A DNA stretch of 64,000 nucleotides from an uncultured Clostridia bacterium. GTDB lineage: Bacteria > Bacillota > Clostridia > Peptostreptococcales > Anaerovoracaceae. This document shows, piece by piece, positions 1 through 7,518 of the stretch. Position 1 is the first letter of the stretch, and each line of letters opens with the position of its first letter. The notes beneath the pieces were generated by a model. That model saw nothing but the letters and a program-made list of their open reading frames with translations, had not been told where the DNA came from and made no database searches. The DNA is taken from contig CAKQXD010000005.1 of NCBI GenBank assembly GCA_934281605.1, positions 1 through 64,000 on the forward strand, in the 5' to 3' direction. A program made the translations under genes and the position numbers.

Positions 1-80
1 TCCGCTTATTGCTGCTTCCTTCCGGACCTGACAAGGTTCACGGCGTCCTATTGCGCAGGACCCAAACCATGCAAGCGAAG
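1..80 (-). ncRNA. ffs: Signal recognition particle RNA (4.5S/small bacterial type), partial
   Basis: Reading the minus strand, the stretch ending at base 1 carries the SRP RNA signature GGTCCTGCGCAAT, then GTGAACC, then GTCAGGTCCGGAAGGAAGCA, which is the universally conserved apical loop that binds Ffh (SRP54 M domain). The 3' strand of the long hairpin lies beyond the left edge, so the gene is truncated here. The 5' boundary near base 80 is approximate. The RNA acts with Ffh and FtsY in co-translational membrane targeting. In many Bacillota it lies just upstream of dnaX/recR, which may therefore be the next genes to the left. Confidence 0.92.
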
Positions 81-132
81 CCATCAAAAGGCAATTCATA
101 CTGTTTCATTATATTCGTTTTTCCGGAAGCCG

Positions 133-513
133 TCAAGAGTTATTTCCCGCATGGCTGCACACCCATGCGTTTATCTGATCTTCCAGCAAATCCAGATACC
201 GGCAAGTCATTTTCCTCTGCAGCTCAAAGACAGCTATCGTCGTTGTCCCCGAATGATGTGTTGGCTCCTTTCCCGCTTCATCACCGCAAGATCCACGGAC
301 AACATCCTGCCACTGCGCTTCATACAATTCCAGCATTGTCAGGAATTTATCCAGAGGCGGGTACGATAGTCCGTTTTCATATTTGTAAATCGCCTGTACC
401 GATCCCAGGCCCAAATGCTGTCTGACTTCTTCTACAGACAAATGGTTTTTTCTTCGGAGTCTTCTTAAATTTCTTCCGATCACTTTCATACTATATTCTG
501 TTTTGTCAGACAC
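133..513 (-). CDS. XRE-family helix-turn-helix protein
   Basis: A 126-residue protein with an N-terminal Cro/CI-type helix-turn-helix at about residues 10-65 (NLRRLRRKNHLSVEEVRQHL, then a recognition helix ending in AIYKYENG). The C-terminal half is unrecognised. It starts at a GTG (511-513) with AAGGAG seven bases upstream. It lies 30 bp downstream of the coiled-coil gene and probably shares its transcript. It is presumably a DNA-binding regulator; neither its target nor a partner toxin is visible. Confidence 0.75.
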   Translation of the reverse strand: MSDKTEYSMKVIGRNLRRLRRKNHLSVEEVRQHLGLGSVQAIYKYENGLSYPPLDKFLTMLELYEAQWQDVVRGSCGDEAGKEPTHHSGTTTIAVFELQRKMTCRYLDLLEDQINAWVCSHAGNNS

Positions 514-543
514 TACACTTCTCCTTACACCACTTCATCGTCT

Positions 544-1227
544 CTAACTGCAAAGCTTCCGCAGCTGCACACTATGCTCCTGAATAACATCCTTCATAAC
601 GCTGATATCTTCTTCCATTTTTTTCTGACGCTCAGCGCCTTCCGAATACCGTTCAAAAGTTTTTAAATAACAGTCTTCGATCGTTTTTAACCGAGGCGAA
701 ATGTCCGTATTCAAAATGGTATGGATCTCAGCAAAGCCCCGATGCATTTCTTCTCGCAAACTGTCGATTTTATTATCCAGACGACTGATCTCTGCGTGCA
801 TCTCATCACGCAATCCATCGATTTTGTTATCCAGACGGCTGATCTCTGCGTGCATTTCTTCTCGCAGGCCATCGATCTTAATATCAATCTTGTTGTCCAG
901 GCGGCCGATCTCTGTTTTCATTTCTTCCCGCAAACTGGAAATCTCAGCATGCATTTCTTCCCGCAAACCGGAAATCTCAGCATGCATTTCTTCTCGCAAA
1001 CCATCGATCTTAGTATCAATTTTATTATCCAGACGACTGATTTCGGCGTGCATCTCCTCCCGCAAGCCATCGATTTTCTCATTCATGTCCTGCCTTAAAC
1101 CATTGAACTTATTATTTAATCCAATAAACTCCTTGTGCAGCATCTGTAAATCTTCTTTGATCGGATGCAATCCCTGATCCAAAAGATCCGACAAAACTGC
1201 AATATCCTGTTTCGTTAACATAAACAT
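544..1227 (-). CDS. Coiled-coil repeat protein, function unknown
   Basis: A 227-residue protein without a signal peptide or membrane segment. Residues of roughly 45-170 are built from near-identical units: an 11-residue element (GLREEMHAEIS) and a 7-residue element (RLDNKID), repeated in varying order. This makes a long amphipathic helix that should form a coiled coil mixing hendecads and heptads. The DNA is correspondingly repetitive, so copy number may vary between strains. The C-terminal 55 residues are non-repetitive and charged. The start has GAAAGGGG just upstream, and a sigma-A-type promoter is proposed at 1316-1344. No family assignment beyond coiled coil is possible. Confidence 0.7.
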   Translation of the reverse strand: MFMLTKQDIAVLSDLLDQGLHPIKEDLQMLHKEFIGLNNKFNGLRQDMNEKIDGLREEMHAEISRLDNKIDTKIDGLREEMHAEISGLREEMHAEISSLREEMKTEIGRLDNKIDIKIDGLREEMHAEISRLDNKIDGLRDEMHAEISRLDNKIDSLREEMHRGFAEIHTILNTDISPRLKTIEDCYLKTFERYSEGAERQKKMEEDISVMKDVIQEHSVQLRKLCS

Positions 1228-1315
1228 TCCCCTTTCTTATTTTCCATATATTACCACGAGCTCAGCTGTATGTCAATATTTTCCTTTTGCTTATTTTTTA
1301 TATTTTCCTAGACTC

Positions 1316-1344
1316 ATTATACCGCCCTCCCTGATACTTGTCAT
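1316..1344 (-). promoter_or_regulatory. Putative sigma-A promoter for the coiled-coil/XRE genes
   Basis: On the minus strand ATGACA (1339-1344) is followed after 17 bases by TATAAT (1316-1321), about 90 bp upstream of the coiled-coil gene start. Confidence 0.55.
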
Positions 1345-1374
1345 TGACGGCGTAGTTGAATGATATCGTAAATA

Positions 1375-1405
1375 GAAAAACGCACCGGAAAAAAGTGCGT
1401 TTTTC
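1375..1405 (-). terminator. Rho-independent terminator of the nitrilase-permease operon
   Basis: An 11-bp perfect stem (GAAAAACGCAC / GTGCGTTTTTC) with a 9-base loop lies 60 bp beyond the permease stop. The T-rich arm on the minus strand makes it a terminator for the leftward operon. Confidence 0.75.
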
Positions 1406-1465
1406 ATATATCGTTCTATGAATTTGTTCTGTGTCAATAATAGCTTTTCAAACGGTTAAAACGGT

Positions 1466-2830
1466 TTATTCGTCCAGGCTCATGGTAACAGATTTCTTGA
1501 ATCCTTTGGTTACGATCGCAAGCCAGATGATCCCGATCACCAGCCAGATGATTCCATAGATGATGGACGTGCCGCTCAGATTGATCAGCATATACATCGT
1601 GTATGCTGCACCCACCAGCGGGATCAGCAGATGGCGGAAGAAGTCTCCTGCCGTTCTGTTCTTGTTCTTTACATAATAGTGACCGATCACGGACACGTTA
1701 ACGAATGTGAACCCGAGCAGCGCCCCAAAGTTGATGAGGCAGGATGCGATGGTCAGGGAGAAGAACAGCGCCGTCAGGCCAAATGCTCCCATGATCAGGA
1801 TGTTATAAGACGGAACGTGAAATTTCGGGTTGATGTATCCGAAACATTTTTTCGGCAGCAGCCCGTCTCTTCCCATGCCGTACAGGACTCTGGAAGCAGA
1901 TGCTACTGCGTTGATGGAAGCCGCAATACATCCTACTACATAAGCTGCGATAAAGAAATAACTCATGCCTGTGCTCGCAACGTGCGCGATGACTTCTACT
2001 GCACCGCCGTCCAGATTTTCGATTTCATTCCACGCTGTCGGCCATGCTGCCTGCAGCAGATAAGTAAAGATCACGTACATAGCACCTACGCCGATGCAGC
2101 AGATCATCAGAGCCTTCGGGATGTTCTTTTTCGGTTCGATAGCCTCTTCACCCAAGGCAGCGATACCGTCAAATCCCAGGTATGCCAGACATACGATAGC
2201 GGCACCGGAAGCGATACCCTTGACGCCGCCCATATTGGCAAATTCTTCAGAATTATAGAATGCGCTCATGTTAATAGCCAGATCGTGACCTGTTATGTAT
2301 CTGATCGTCATGATCAATAGAATTACTAAGAAAATCAGCTGGATGATAACAACAACATTGTTGAAAATATCTGCCACCTTGATGCCCAGCAGATTAGCAC
2401 CGGTTACGATCACGGTAAACAGCACGACCCATACCCACAGAGGGATGCTCGGAAGAGCAGCCTGCATGAAGATAGCAGAGGCCAGATAGTTGAGCATCGG
2501 CAGGAACATATATCCCAGGACGATGGTCCATCCGGCAATAAATCCAATATAAGGATTAAATGTTTCCGTCGCATAGGCATATACCGATCCGGAAGACGGG
2601 AATGCCTTGGACATTCGGCAATAGCTATATGCAGTAAATACCATACAAAGCGTTGCTACAACGTACGTCATGGAAACATGTCCGTGGGTCGTATTGGTTA
2701 CGATCCCATAAGTTGTGAAAAACGCCAGCGGAATAATAAATGCAATTCCGTAAAAAACAAGTGATCTGAGTGTCAGGACTCTCGACAATTCTGCCGGTGC
2801 AGAACTGTTTGATCCATTCTGGTTGCTCAT
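1466..2830 (-). CDS. APC-superfamily amino acid/polyamine permease
   Basis: A 454-residue integral membrane protein with about 12 hydrophobic segments beginning near residue 22. The segment LAYLGFDGIAALGEEAIEPK (about residue 215) matches the conserved loop of APC permeases, and overall it resembles PuuP/PlaP-like putrescine importers more than amino-acid exchangers. It lies 54 bp downstream of the nitrilase-family gene and should be co-transcribed from the sigma-54 promoter at 3869-3885. This suggests the imported compound is the hydrolase's substrate or a related amine or amide. Substrate is inferred only. Confidence 0.85.
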   Translation of the reverse strand: MSNQNGSNSSAPAELSRVLTLRSLVFYGIAFIIPLAFFTTYGIVTNTTHGHVSMTYVVATLCMVFTAYSYCRMSKAFPSSGSVYAYATETFNPYIGFIAGWTIVLGYMFLPMLNYLASAIFMQAALPSIPLWVWVVLFTVIVTGANLLGIKVADIFNNVVVIIQLIFLVILLIMTIRYITGHDLAINMSAFYNSEEFANMGGVKGIASGAAIVCLAYLGFDGIAALGEEAIEPKKNIPKALMICCIGVGAMYVIFTYLLQAAWPTAWNEIENLDGGAVEVIAHVASTGMSYFFIAAYVVGCIAASINAVASASRVLYGMGRDGLLPKKCFGYINPKFHVPSYNILIMGAFGLTALFFSLTIASCLINFGALLGFTFVNVSVIGHYYVKNKNRTAGDFFRHLLIPLVGAAYTMYMLINLSGTSIIYGIIWLVIGIIWLAIVTKGFKKSVTMSLDE

Positions 2831-2884
2831 AATTACCTCCTTGATTAGTGCAAATAACTGCTACATATAAGTTCGTTTCAAATG

Positions 2885-3799
2885 CTATCCAATATCTTCA
2901 AACATTTTTTTATAAATAGATGGCCTGTAATCCGGGCCACCGCCCCAAGGGTTGTCCACACACTGATGACGGGTTGCCAGAGAAAGATCCAGCGTGCCGA
3001 TGAGGACCTTGACCTGCTGATCATTGACATCCCCGATGTAAGTGGTGACTTCCACTTCTTCAAAGGCGTTGGTCTTCGGGCCGATGACCATGCTTCCACC
3101 GCCGCCGTAGCAGCCTGCTGCATCCCATCCAGTCATGTTAGATGTAGCAACATAAATGGAACTGGACAGAACCAGATATTCCAGATGCGGCGCATAGCAT
3201 CTTACCCACGCCTTTCTGCTGCCATCGTTAGGAACTTCTTCTGCGGAGAACGTCGGATTCAAATGGAGACGCGCTCCCTTCCAGGCATAATATCTGGCCA
3301 GTTCCGGGAACTGATAGTTGTCGTAGCAAATCGCCAATGATATCGGACCCCATTTTGTATCAAACATAAATGGGTTTTCACCACGTTTACACCACATATT
3401 TTCTGATCCATATGGATGAATCTTCTGATACGATCCAATCAAACCTTCCGGACCAAGAACTACAGCAGAATTATAGATATCCGTATCTTCTTCCTTCAGT
3501 TTTTCTGACATTCCAAAAATGATGTAGATACCTTCTTCTTTTGCTACCTGTTCCAGCGCCTTAGTAGATGGACCATTCACGGTTTCGGTTATACGAATCT
3601 TCTCTTCCTGTGGAATAGATTCATCGATAAACATCCCGTAACCCATCAATGCCATTTCGGGAAACAGGATTAGATCCGCCCCTCTTCTGGCCGCCGCCCG
3701 GGACATGTCCATCATTCTTCTCAGGTTGACTTCCTTTTCTCCCGGCGCCACTTTGAAATTGACTACGGCAACATTTATAATGTCACTTTCATACGCCAT
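2885..3799 (-). CDS. Carbon-nitrogen hydrolase (nitrilase superfamily)
   Basis: A 304-residue nitrilase-fold amidohydrolase. The catalytic triad is visible: Glu48 (LILFPEMALMGYG), Lys126 (YQKIHPYG) and Cys158 (LAICYDNYQFPE). The family hydrolyses amides, carbamoyl-amines or nitriles, with N-carbamoylputrescine amidase, beta-ureidopropionase and aliphatic amidase as relatives; the sequence alone does not choose between them. It is the first gene of a leftward sigma-54-dependent operon with the APC permease and is divergent from the class III aminotransferase. The pairing suggests release of an amine from an imported amide or ureido compound, which is inference. Confidence 0.85.
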   Translation of the reverse strand: MAYESDIINVAVVNFKVAPGEKEVNLRRMMDMSRAAARRGADLILFPEMALMGYGMFIDESIPQEEKIRITETVNGPSTKALEQVAKEEGIYIIFGMSEKLKEEDTDIYNSAVVLGPEGLIGSYQKIHPYGSENMWCKRGENPFMFDTKWGPISLAICYDNYQFPELARYYAWKGARLHLNPTFSAEEVPNDGSRKAWVRCYAPHLEYLVLSSSIYVATSNMTGWDAAGCYGGGGSMVIGPKTNAFEEVEVTTYIGDVNDQQVKVLIGTLDLSLATRHQCVDNPWGGGPDYRPSIYKKMFEDIG

Positions 3800-3868
3800 A
3801 CTTTACCTCCTTCTTCATCCAAAGCGCTTTTCATGAATTTCAAAATATTAATATTTACTCATACATAA

Positions 3869-3885
3869 TGCAATGAATATGCCAA
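3869..3885 (-). promoter_or_regulatory. Sigma-54 (-24/-12) promoter of the nitrilase operon
   Basis: The minus strand reads TTGGCATATTCATTGCA, with GG and GC separated by exactly 10 bases, close to the consensus YTGGCACGN4TTGCW. The predicted transcription start lies about 60 bases before the nitrilase start codon. Confidence 0.8.
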
Positions 3886-4221
3886 CATTGATCATGATTC
3901 GACTCATTGTTGAATAGAATACTTTTCTATTTTTCCCCAAATCCCATCAAACCATGTAATTGCAACAGATTTAAAAATGAAATCAGAATAAAATTTTCAT
4001 TCAGTTTTGCATATTTTTTTACATTTCAAATAGCCGTACCCCCCCCCCGAAAATTTTTAAAGCTTTTATATTCACTTTTTTAATTCACAAGCAATTCGCT
4101 TATTCATAAATGAATAACAAGGTGCTATTTTCTCCTTATCCGTTCAATTTTCTTTTTTCGCAAATGCCCAAACCCTTTCAATTTACAGCGTTTGAGAGAA
4201 ATCCACCCATTTCGACAGTGT
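3886..4221. other. Regulatory region between two divergent sigma-54 promoters
   Basis: No gene is visible in this AT-rich spacer. It holds a perfect dyad at 4100-4117 (listed separately), a homopolymer run of ten C (4039-4048) and weaker ATTCA/TGAAT half sites, for example at 3904-3916. It lies between the leftward nitrilase promoter and the rightward aminotransferase promoter. Confidence 0.7.
4100..4117. promoter_or_regulatory. Putative enhancer (UAS) dyad TATTCA-N4-TGAATA
   Basis: A perfect inverted repeat, TTATTCATAAATGAATAA. It lies about 107 bp upstream of the -24 element of the aminotransferase promoter and about 217 bp from that of the nitrilase promoter, both normal distances for a bacterial enhancer-binding protein. 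The same dyad recurs at three other sites next to sigma-54 promoters in this window. Confidence 0.65.
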
Positions 4222-4238
4222 TTGGCATAGCTTTTGCA
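4222..4238 (+). promoter_or_regulatory. Sigma-54 (-24/-12) promoter of the class III aminotransferase
   Basis: TTGGCATAGCTTTTGCA, GG-N10-GC spacing, fits the sigma-54 consensus. The predicted transcription start near 4250 leaves a leader of about 60 bases before the GTG start at 4312. Confidence 0.85.
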
Positions 4239-4311
4239 TTATATATAAATGTCAATAAAATAGCTTTCTATCAATAACATCGTTTATTAGACATGAAAGG
4301 AGGAATAACTG

Positions 4312-5643
4312 GTGGTCACTCACAGCACCAGTTACACAACAATGGAAAAATTCAACACTGAAAAATCAAAAGCCTTATTCTTTGAAACAAAGAAATACCT
4401 TGTTGACGGAGTCAGCAGTTCTTTCCACAAGGCTCACAATGAGGAATATCCAATCTGCATGACCCACGGTAAAGGAGCTCACATGTACGATGTAGATGGA
4501 AACGACTACATCGACTATGTAGCAGGTTTCGGTCCGATGATCCTGGGCTATGCACCAGAAGCTGTTAATGCAGCCGTAAGAGAACAGTTGGAAAAAGGCT
4601 CCCAGTTCTCCACACCGACAGAAGATCTCTGCAAACTGGCCAAGAAGCTGACAGAAATCATTCCATGCGCAGAAATGGTAAGTTTCCAGAGTTCCGGTAC
4701 TGAAGCAAACATGCACGCATGGCGTGTTGCCAGAGCTCACACTGGCAAAATGAAGATCGTAAAATTTGAAGGACAGTATCACGGCTGGGCAGATGAACAG
4801 AAGGTAACCATCGGGGCAGACACCATCGACGAACTGGGTCCAAAGTCCAACATCAACAAACTGATGAACACAGCAGGACAGAGACTTGATACTACAAATG
4901 ACATCCTCGTAGCCCCTTGGAACGACGCTGAAACACTGGAATCCATCCTGGATGCACATGATGACATCGCTGCCGTTCTCATGGAGCCATACATGTGCGA
5001 CGAAGGCCCTATCCTGCCGAAGGAAGGATACCTGCAGGCTGTAAAAGATATGTGCACGAAGCGCGGCGTTCTGCTGATTTTTGACGAAGTAATCACAGGA
5101 TTCCGTCTTTCCCTGGGCGGTGCTCAGCAGTACTTCGGCGTAACACCAGATCTGGCAATCTTCGGTAAGGCTATCGCCGGAGGTTTCTCACTCTCCATGA
5201 TTTGTGGAAAAAAAGAACTCATGGAAAAGGTTCACCCATCCGGAACATTCAACGCTACACCGATCGCAGTAGCAGCTTCTCTGGCAACCATCGCAGAGCT
5301 GGAAAAACCAGGCACTTACGAAAAAATGGATGCGCTGGGCAAGCAATTAACGGACGGCTTGATGGAACTGGGCAAGAAGCACGGTATCAAAGTATATGCA
5401 AACCACCACAATGCCATCTGTCAGATGCAGCTGGGTATCGACAGACCACCTGAAGACTTCCGTGACTGTCTGAAAAACGTAGATAAGGAATCCTATGACA
5501 AGCTGTTCCTGCTGGCAACACAGTATGGCGTAAGACTGACGTCTGCAAGAGGTCGAATCTACATTTCTACAGCACACACAGAGGAAGATATTGCCAAAAC
5601 ACTTGAAATTTTCGATTATATCTTCCCTATGCTGAAAAAATAA
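4312..5643 (+). CDS. Class III PLP-dependent aminotransferase (HemL/beta-amino-acid transaminase-like)
   Basis: A 443-residue fold-type I aminotransferase of the omega-transaminase group. It shows the cofactor-binding SSGTEAN (about 128-134), the aspartate of LIFDEVITGFR (Asp258) and the Schiff-base lysine in IFGKAIAGG (Lys286). It resembles glutamate-1-semialdehyde aminomutases and beta-phenylalanine/beta-alanine transaminases. A heme role is unlikely because it has a private sigma-54 promoter, no heme genes beside it, and an adjacent PAS/sigma-54 activator. The GTG start is chosen because AAAGGAGG ends eight bases before it. Likely role: deaminating an omega- or beta-amino acid for fermentation, with a possible link to the 4-hydroxybutyryl-CoA genes. 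The substrate is unproven. Confidence 0.85.
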   Translation: MVTHSTSYTTMEKFNTEKSKALFFETKKYLVDGVSSSFHKAHNEEYPICMTHGKGAHMYDVDGNDYIDYVAGFGPMILGYAPEAVNAAVREQLEKGSQFSTPTEDLCKLAKKLTEIIPCAEMVSFQSSGTEANMHAWRVARAHTGKMKIVKFEGQYHGWADEQKVTIGADTIDELGPKSNINKLMNTAGQRLDTTNDILVAPWNDAETLESILDAHDDIAAVLMEPYMCDEGPILPKEGYLQAVKDMCTKRGVLLIFDEVITGFRLSLGGAQQYFGVTPDLAIFGKAIAGGFSLSMICGKKELMEKVHPSGTFNATPIAVAASLATIAELEKPGTYEKMDALGKQLTDGLMELGKKHGIKVYANHHNAICQMQLGIDRPPEDFRDCLKNVDKESYDKLFLLATQYGVRLTSARGRIYISTAHTEEDIAKTLEIFDYIFPMLKK

Positions 5644-5675
5644 TATATTATAAATATATTAAATACACGACATCC

Positions 5676-5723
5676 ATAAGCCATAGCGACAATCCATCTG
5701 CCCCTATGGCTTATTTTTCTTTT
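5676..5723 (+). terminator. Rho-independent terminator after the aminotransferase
   Basis: An 11-bp perfect stem (ATAAGCCATAG 5676-5686 / CTATGGCTTAT 5704-5714) is followed by a T-rich tract. It separates the aminotransferase from the activator gene. It also shows that an ATG at 5706 inside the hairpin is not a likely start for the next gene. Confidence 0.88.
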
Positions 5724-5750
5724 TCCCTTATTAGAAAGGCTGGTGATTCT

Positions 5751-7157
5751 ATGAATAATACCATGTTTACAAATAAAGATTTCATTTTATCTGTTTTAGA
5801 AAATTCTTACGACGGCATCTATATAACCGATAAAAACAGTATGACTATATATGTAAACAAAGCATACGAAAACTTAACCGGCCATAAGCGATCTGAATAT
5901 GTTGGCAAAAGCATGGATGATCTTATTGAATCTGGAATAATGAAAGTTCATATCACCAGGGATGTAATCACCTCCAGAAAATCCGTTACTACAAGAGAAG
6001 AATTGATTTCCGGCAAAGATGTACTCATAACAGGAAATCCCATTTTTAACGATAACAATGAAATTATCGCAGTTGTAACCAATGTGCGCGATATTTCCGA
6101 GATCATTTCTCTGGAGAAAAAGGAACGTCTGGCCAAGGAGGTCATTTCCCGCTATCAGAAACAATTCTTCGACACCTCCACTATGAGGAATATCATCTGC
6201 GAGAGTTCTAACACGATCTCAGTCTTCAATTTTGCTGCAAAGGTCGCTCCGAAGGATTCTACCGTGCTGCTTACAGGAGAAACGGGAGTCGGCAAAGAGG
6301 TTGTTGCAAAGTATATTCATTACAACAGCATGCGTAAAAACAACAACTACATCAAAATCAACTGCGGCGCTATACCAGAGCATCTTCTGGAATCCGAGCT
6401 GTTCGGATATGTTGGCGGTGCTTTTACAGGAGCTGATCCTAACGGCAAACCGGGATTATTTGAACTTGCTGACAACGGGACATTGTTTCTGGATGAAATC
6501 GGCGAACTGCCGCTGAATCTGCAGTCTGCACTGCTTCGCGTTCTGCAGGATGGCGAAGTAACCCGCGTCGGGAGTACTAAGACGAGAAAAGTTGCTGTGA
6601 GAATCATCGCTGCAACCAATCGAAATCTCAAGCAGATGATTGAAGAAAAGACATTCCGTGAAGACCTGTTCTATCGTCTAAATGTAATTTCTATCAATAT
6701 TCCTCCCCTGAGGGAGCGCCGCGATGATATCCCAGCTCTGGCAGAACTGTTCATAGAACGTCTTAATAAAAAATACAATACAAGAAAAAAAGTATCGGAT
6801 ACATTCCTTCTGGAACTCATGTCCATGAATTGGCCAGGAAATGTCAGAGAACTTTCCAACTTCGTAGAACGCCAATACATTCTCAATGAATCCGATAATT
6901 TGACATCAATCCATGATATGAGTTACAACAAACAGGGAGATGCTTACCGAACAATTCAAAGTTCCATATCCTCGTCTGCTGCAACCGATCCCGATGCCCT
7001 TAACATAGATAAAGTAGTTTCTTCCATCGAAGCTGCACTAATCAAAACTGCTTTAAACAAATCAAACACCACTAAAGAAGCCGCCAAACTTCTGGGAATC
7101 AGTCAGCCGACGTTCTCAAGAAAATATAACAAGTACAAAGACATGAATCTTATTTAG
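5751..7157 (+). CDS. Sigma-54-dependent transcriptional activator, PAS-AAA+-Fis
   Basis: A 468-residue enhancer-binding protein with an N-terminal PAS domain (about 8-120), a central AAA+ ATPase (about 150-385) and a C-terminal Fis-type helix-turn-helix (KEAAKLLGISQPTFSRKY). Walker A is GETGVGKE, the sigma-54 contact loop GAFTGA is intact, and Walker B is GTLFLDEIGE. The start at 5751 is preferred over an in-frame ATG at 5706, which lies inside the upstream terminator; GAAAGG precedes 5751. The PAS domain probably senses a catabolic substrate. By position it is the best candidate to bind the TATTCA-N4-TGAATA dyads and drive the four sigma-54 promoters. It is paralogous to the activator at 15230. 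Confidence 0.93.
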   Translation: MNNTMFTNKDFILSVLENSYDGIYITDKNSMTIYVNKAYENLTGHKRSEYVGKSMDDLIESGIMKVHITRDVITSRKSVTTREELISGKDVLITGNPIFNDNNEIIAVVTNVRDISEIISLEKKERLAKEVISRYQKQFFDTSTMRNIICESSNTISVFNFAAKVAPKDSTVLLTGETGVGKEVVAKYIHYNSMRKNNNYIKINCGAIPEHLLESELFGYVGGAFTGADPNGKPGLFELADNGTLFLDEIGELPLNLQSALLRVLQDGEVTRVGSTKTRKVAVRIIAATNRNLKQMIEEKTFREDLFYRLNVISINIPPLRERRDDIPALAELFIERLNKKYNTRKKVSDTFLLELMSMNWPGNVRELSNFVERQYILNESDNLTSIHDMSYNKQGDAYRTIQSSISSSAATDPDALNIDKVVSSIEAALIKTALNKSNTTKEAAKLLGISQPTFSRKYNKYKDMNLI

Positions 7158-7185
7158 GAACACGCTTTAAAAGAGATACGAACCA

Positions 7186-7216
7186 CGCCCTGCAAAAGTG
7201 CAGGGCGTTTTCTTTT
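7186..7216 (+). terminator. Rho-independent terminator of the activator gene
   Basis: CGCCCTGCA / TGCAGGGCG forms a 9-bp GC-rich stem followed by TTTTCTTTT, 28 bp after the stop codon. Confidence 0.9.
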
Positions 7217-7226
7217 ACACAATTCC

Positions 7227-7388
7227 TGCGCTATCCTACATGGCAGCGGTAGCGACATCCAAATTGTTAACGATGCTATGAAACGCTACGCAACATCTAA
7301 AGACAAGAATATTCATAAACTGATGCAGTATGCTGATCAACTTCACGTGAAGCCCAAAGTACTGCGATACATGGAGGTTTTGCTATGA
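7227..7388 (+). pseudogene. C-terminal remnant resembling an AbiEi-type (type IV) antitoxin
   Basis: The reading frame from 7227 to the TGA at 7386-7388 encodes about 53 residues with no start of its own. It ends in NIHKLMQYADQLHVKPKVLR and MEVLL, the pattern I associate with the C-terminus of AbiEi-family antitoxins (helical 'LxxYAxxLxVxxxVxxYLEVLL'). The upstream part of such a gene is missing and no toxin partner lies nearby, so it appears to be a decayed fragment between the two terminators at 7186 and 7440. The family assignment is by eye on a short segment. Confidence 0.45.
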
Positions 7389-7439
7389 CAATACCTGCAA
7401 TACCATTCATACAATTATGGATGAAATCATAACATAAAG

Positions 7440-7475
7440 AAAAAAGCCCCTGCTTTCAAGCAAAAGGGCTTTTTT
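7440..7475 (-). terminator. Bidirectional terminator of APC permease 2
   Basis: AAAAAAGCCC / GGGCTTTTTT with a 16-base loop, 44 bp beyond the permease stop on the minus strand. Confidence 0.85.
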
Positions 7476-7518
7476 CATGGTTACTCATTTGTGGAATTTC
7501 ACATCCAATTTATATTGA

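Noticed and set aside
701..1177. Long antisense frames opposite the coiled-coil gene (for example 701-1177 and 721-1098)
   Set aside because: They only mirror the repetitive heptad-encoding DNA, have no ribosome binding sites and encode low-complexity sequence.
4312..5643. Glutamate-1-semialdehyde aminomutase (hemL)
   Set aside because: The family is related, but the gene has a sigma-54 promoter, catabolic neighbours and no heme genes, so a transaminase role is favoured.
5706..5750. Upstream ATG at 5706 as the start of the first sigma-54 activator
   Set aside because: It lies within the right arm of the aminotransferase terminator and has no ribosome binding site; 5751 does.
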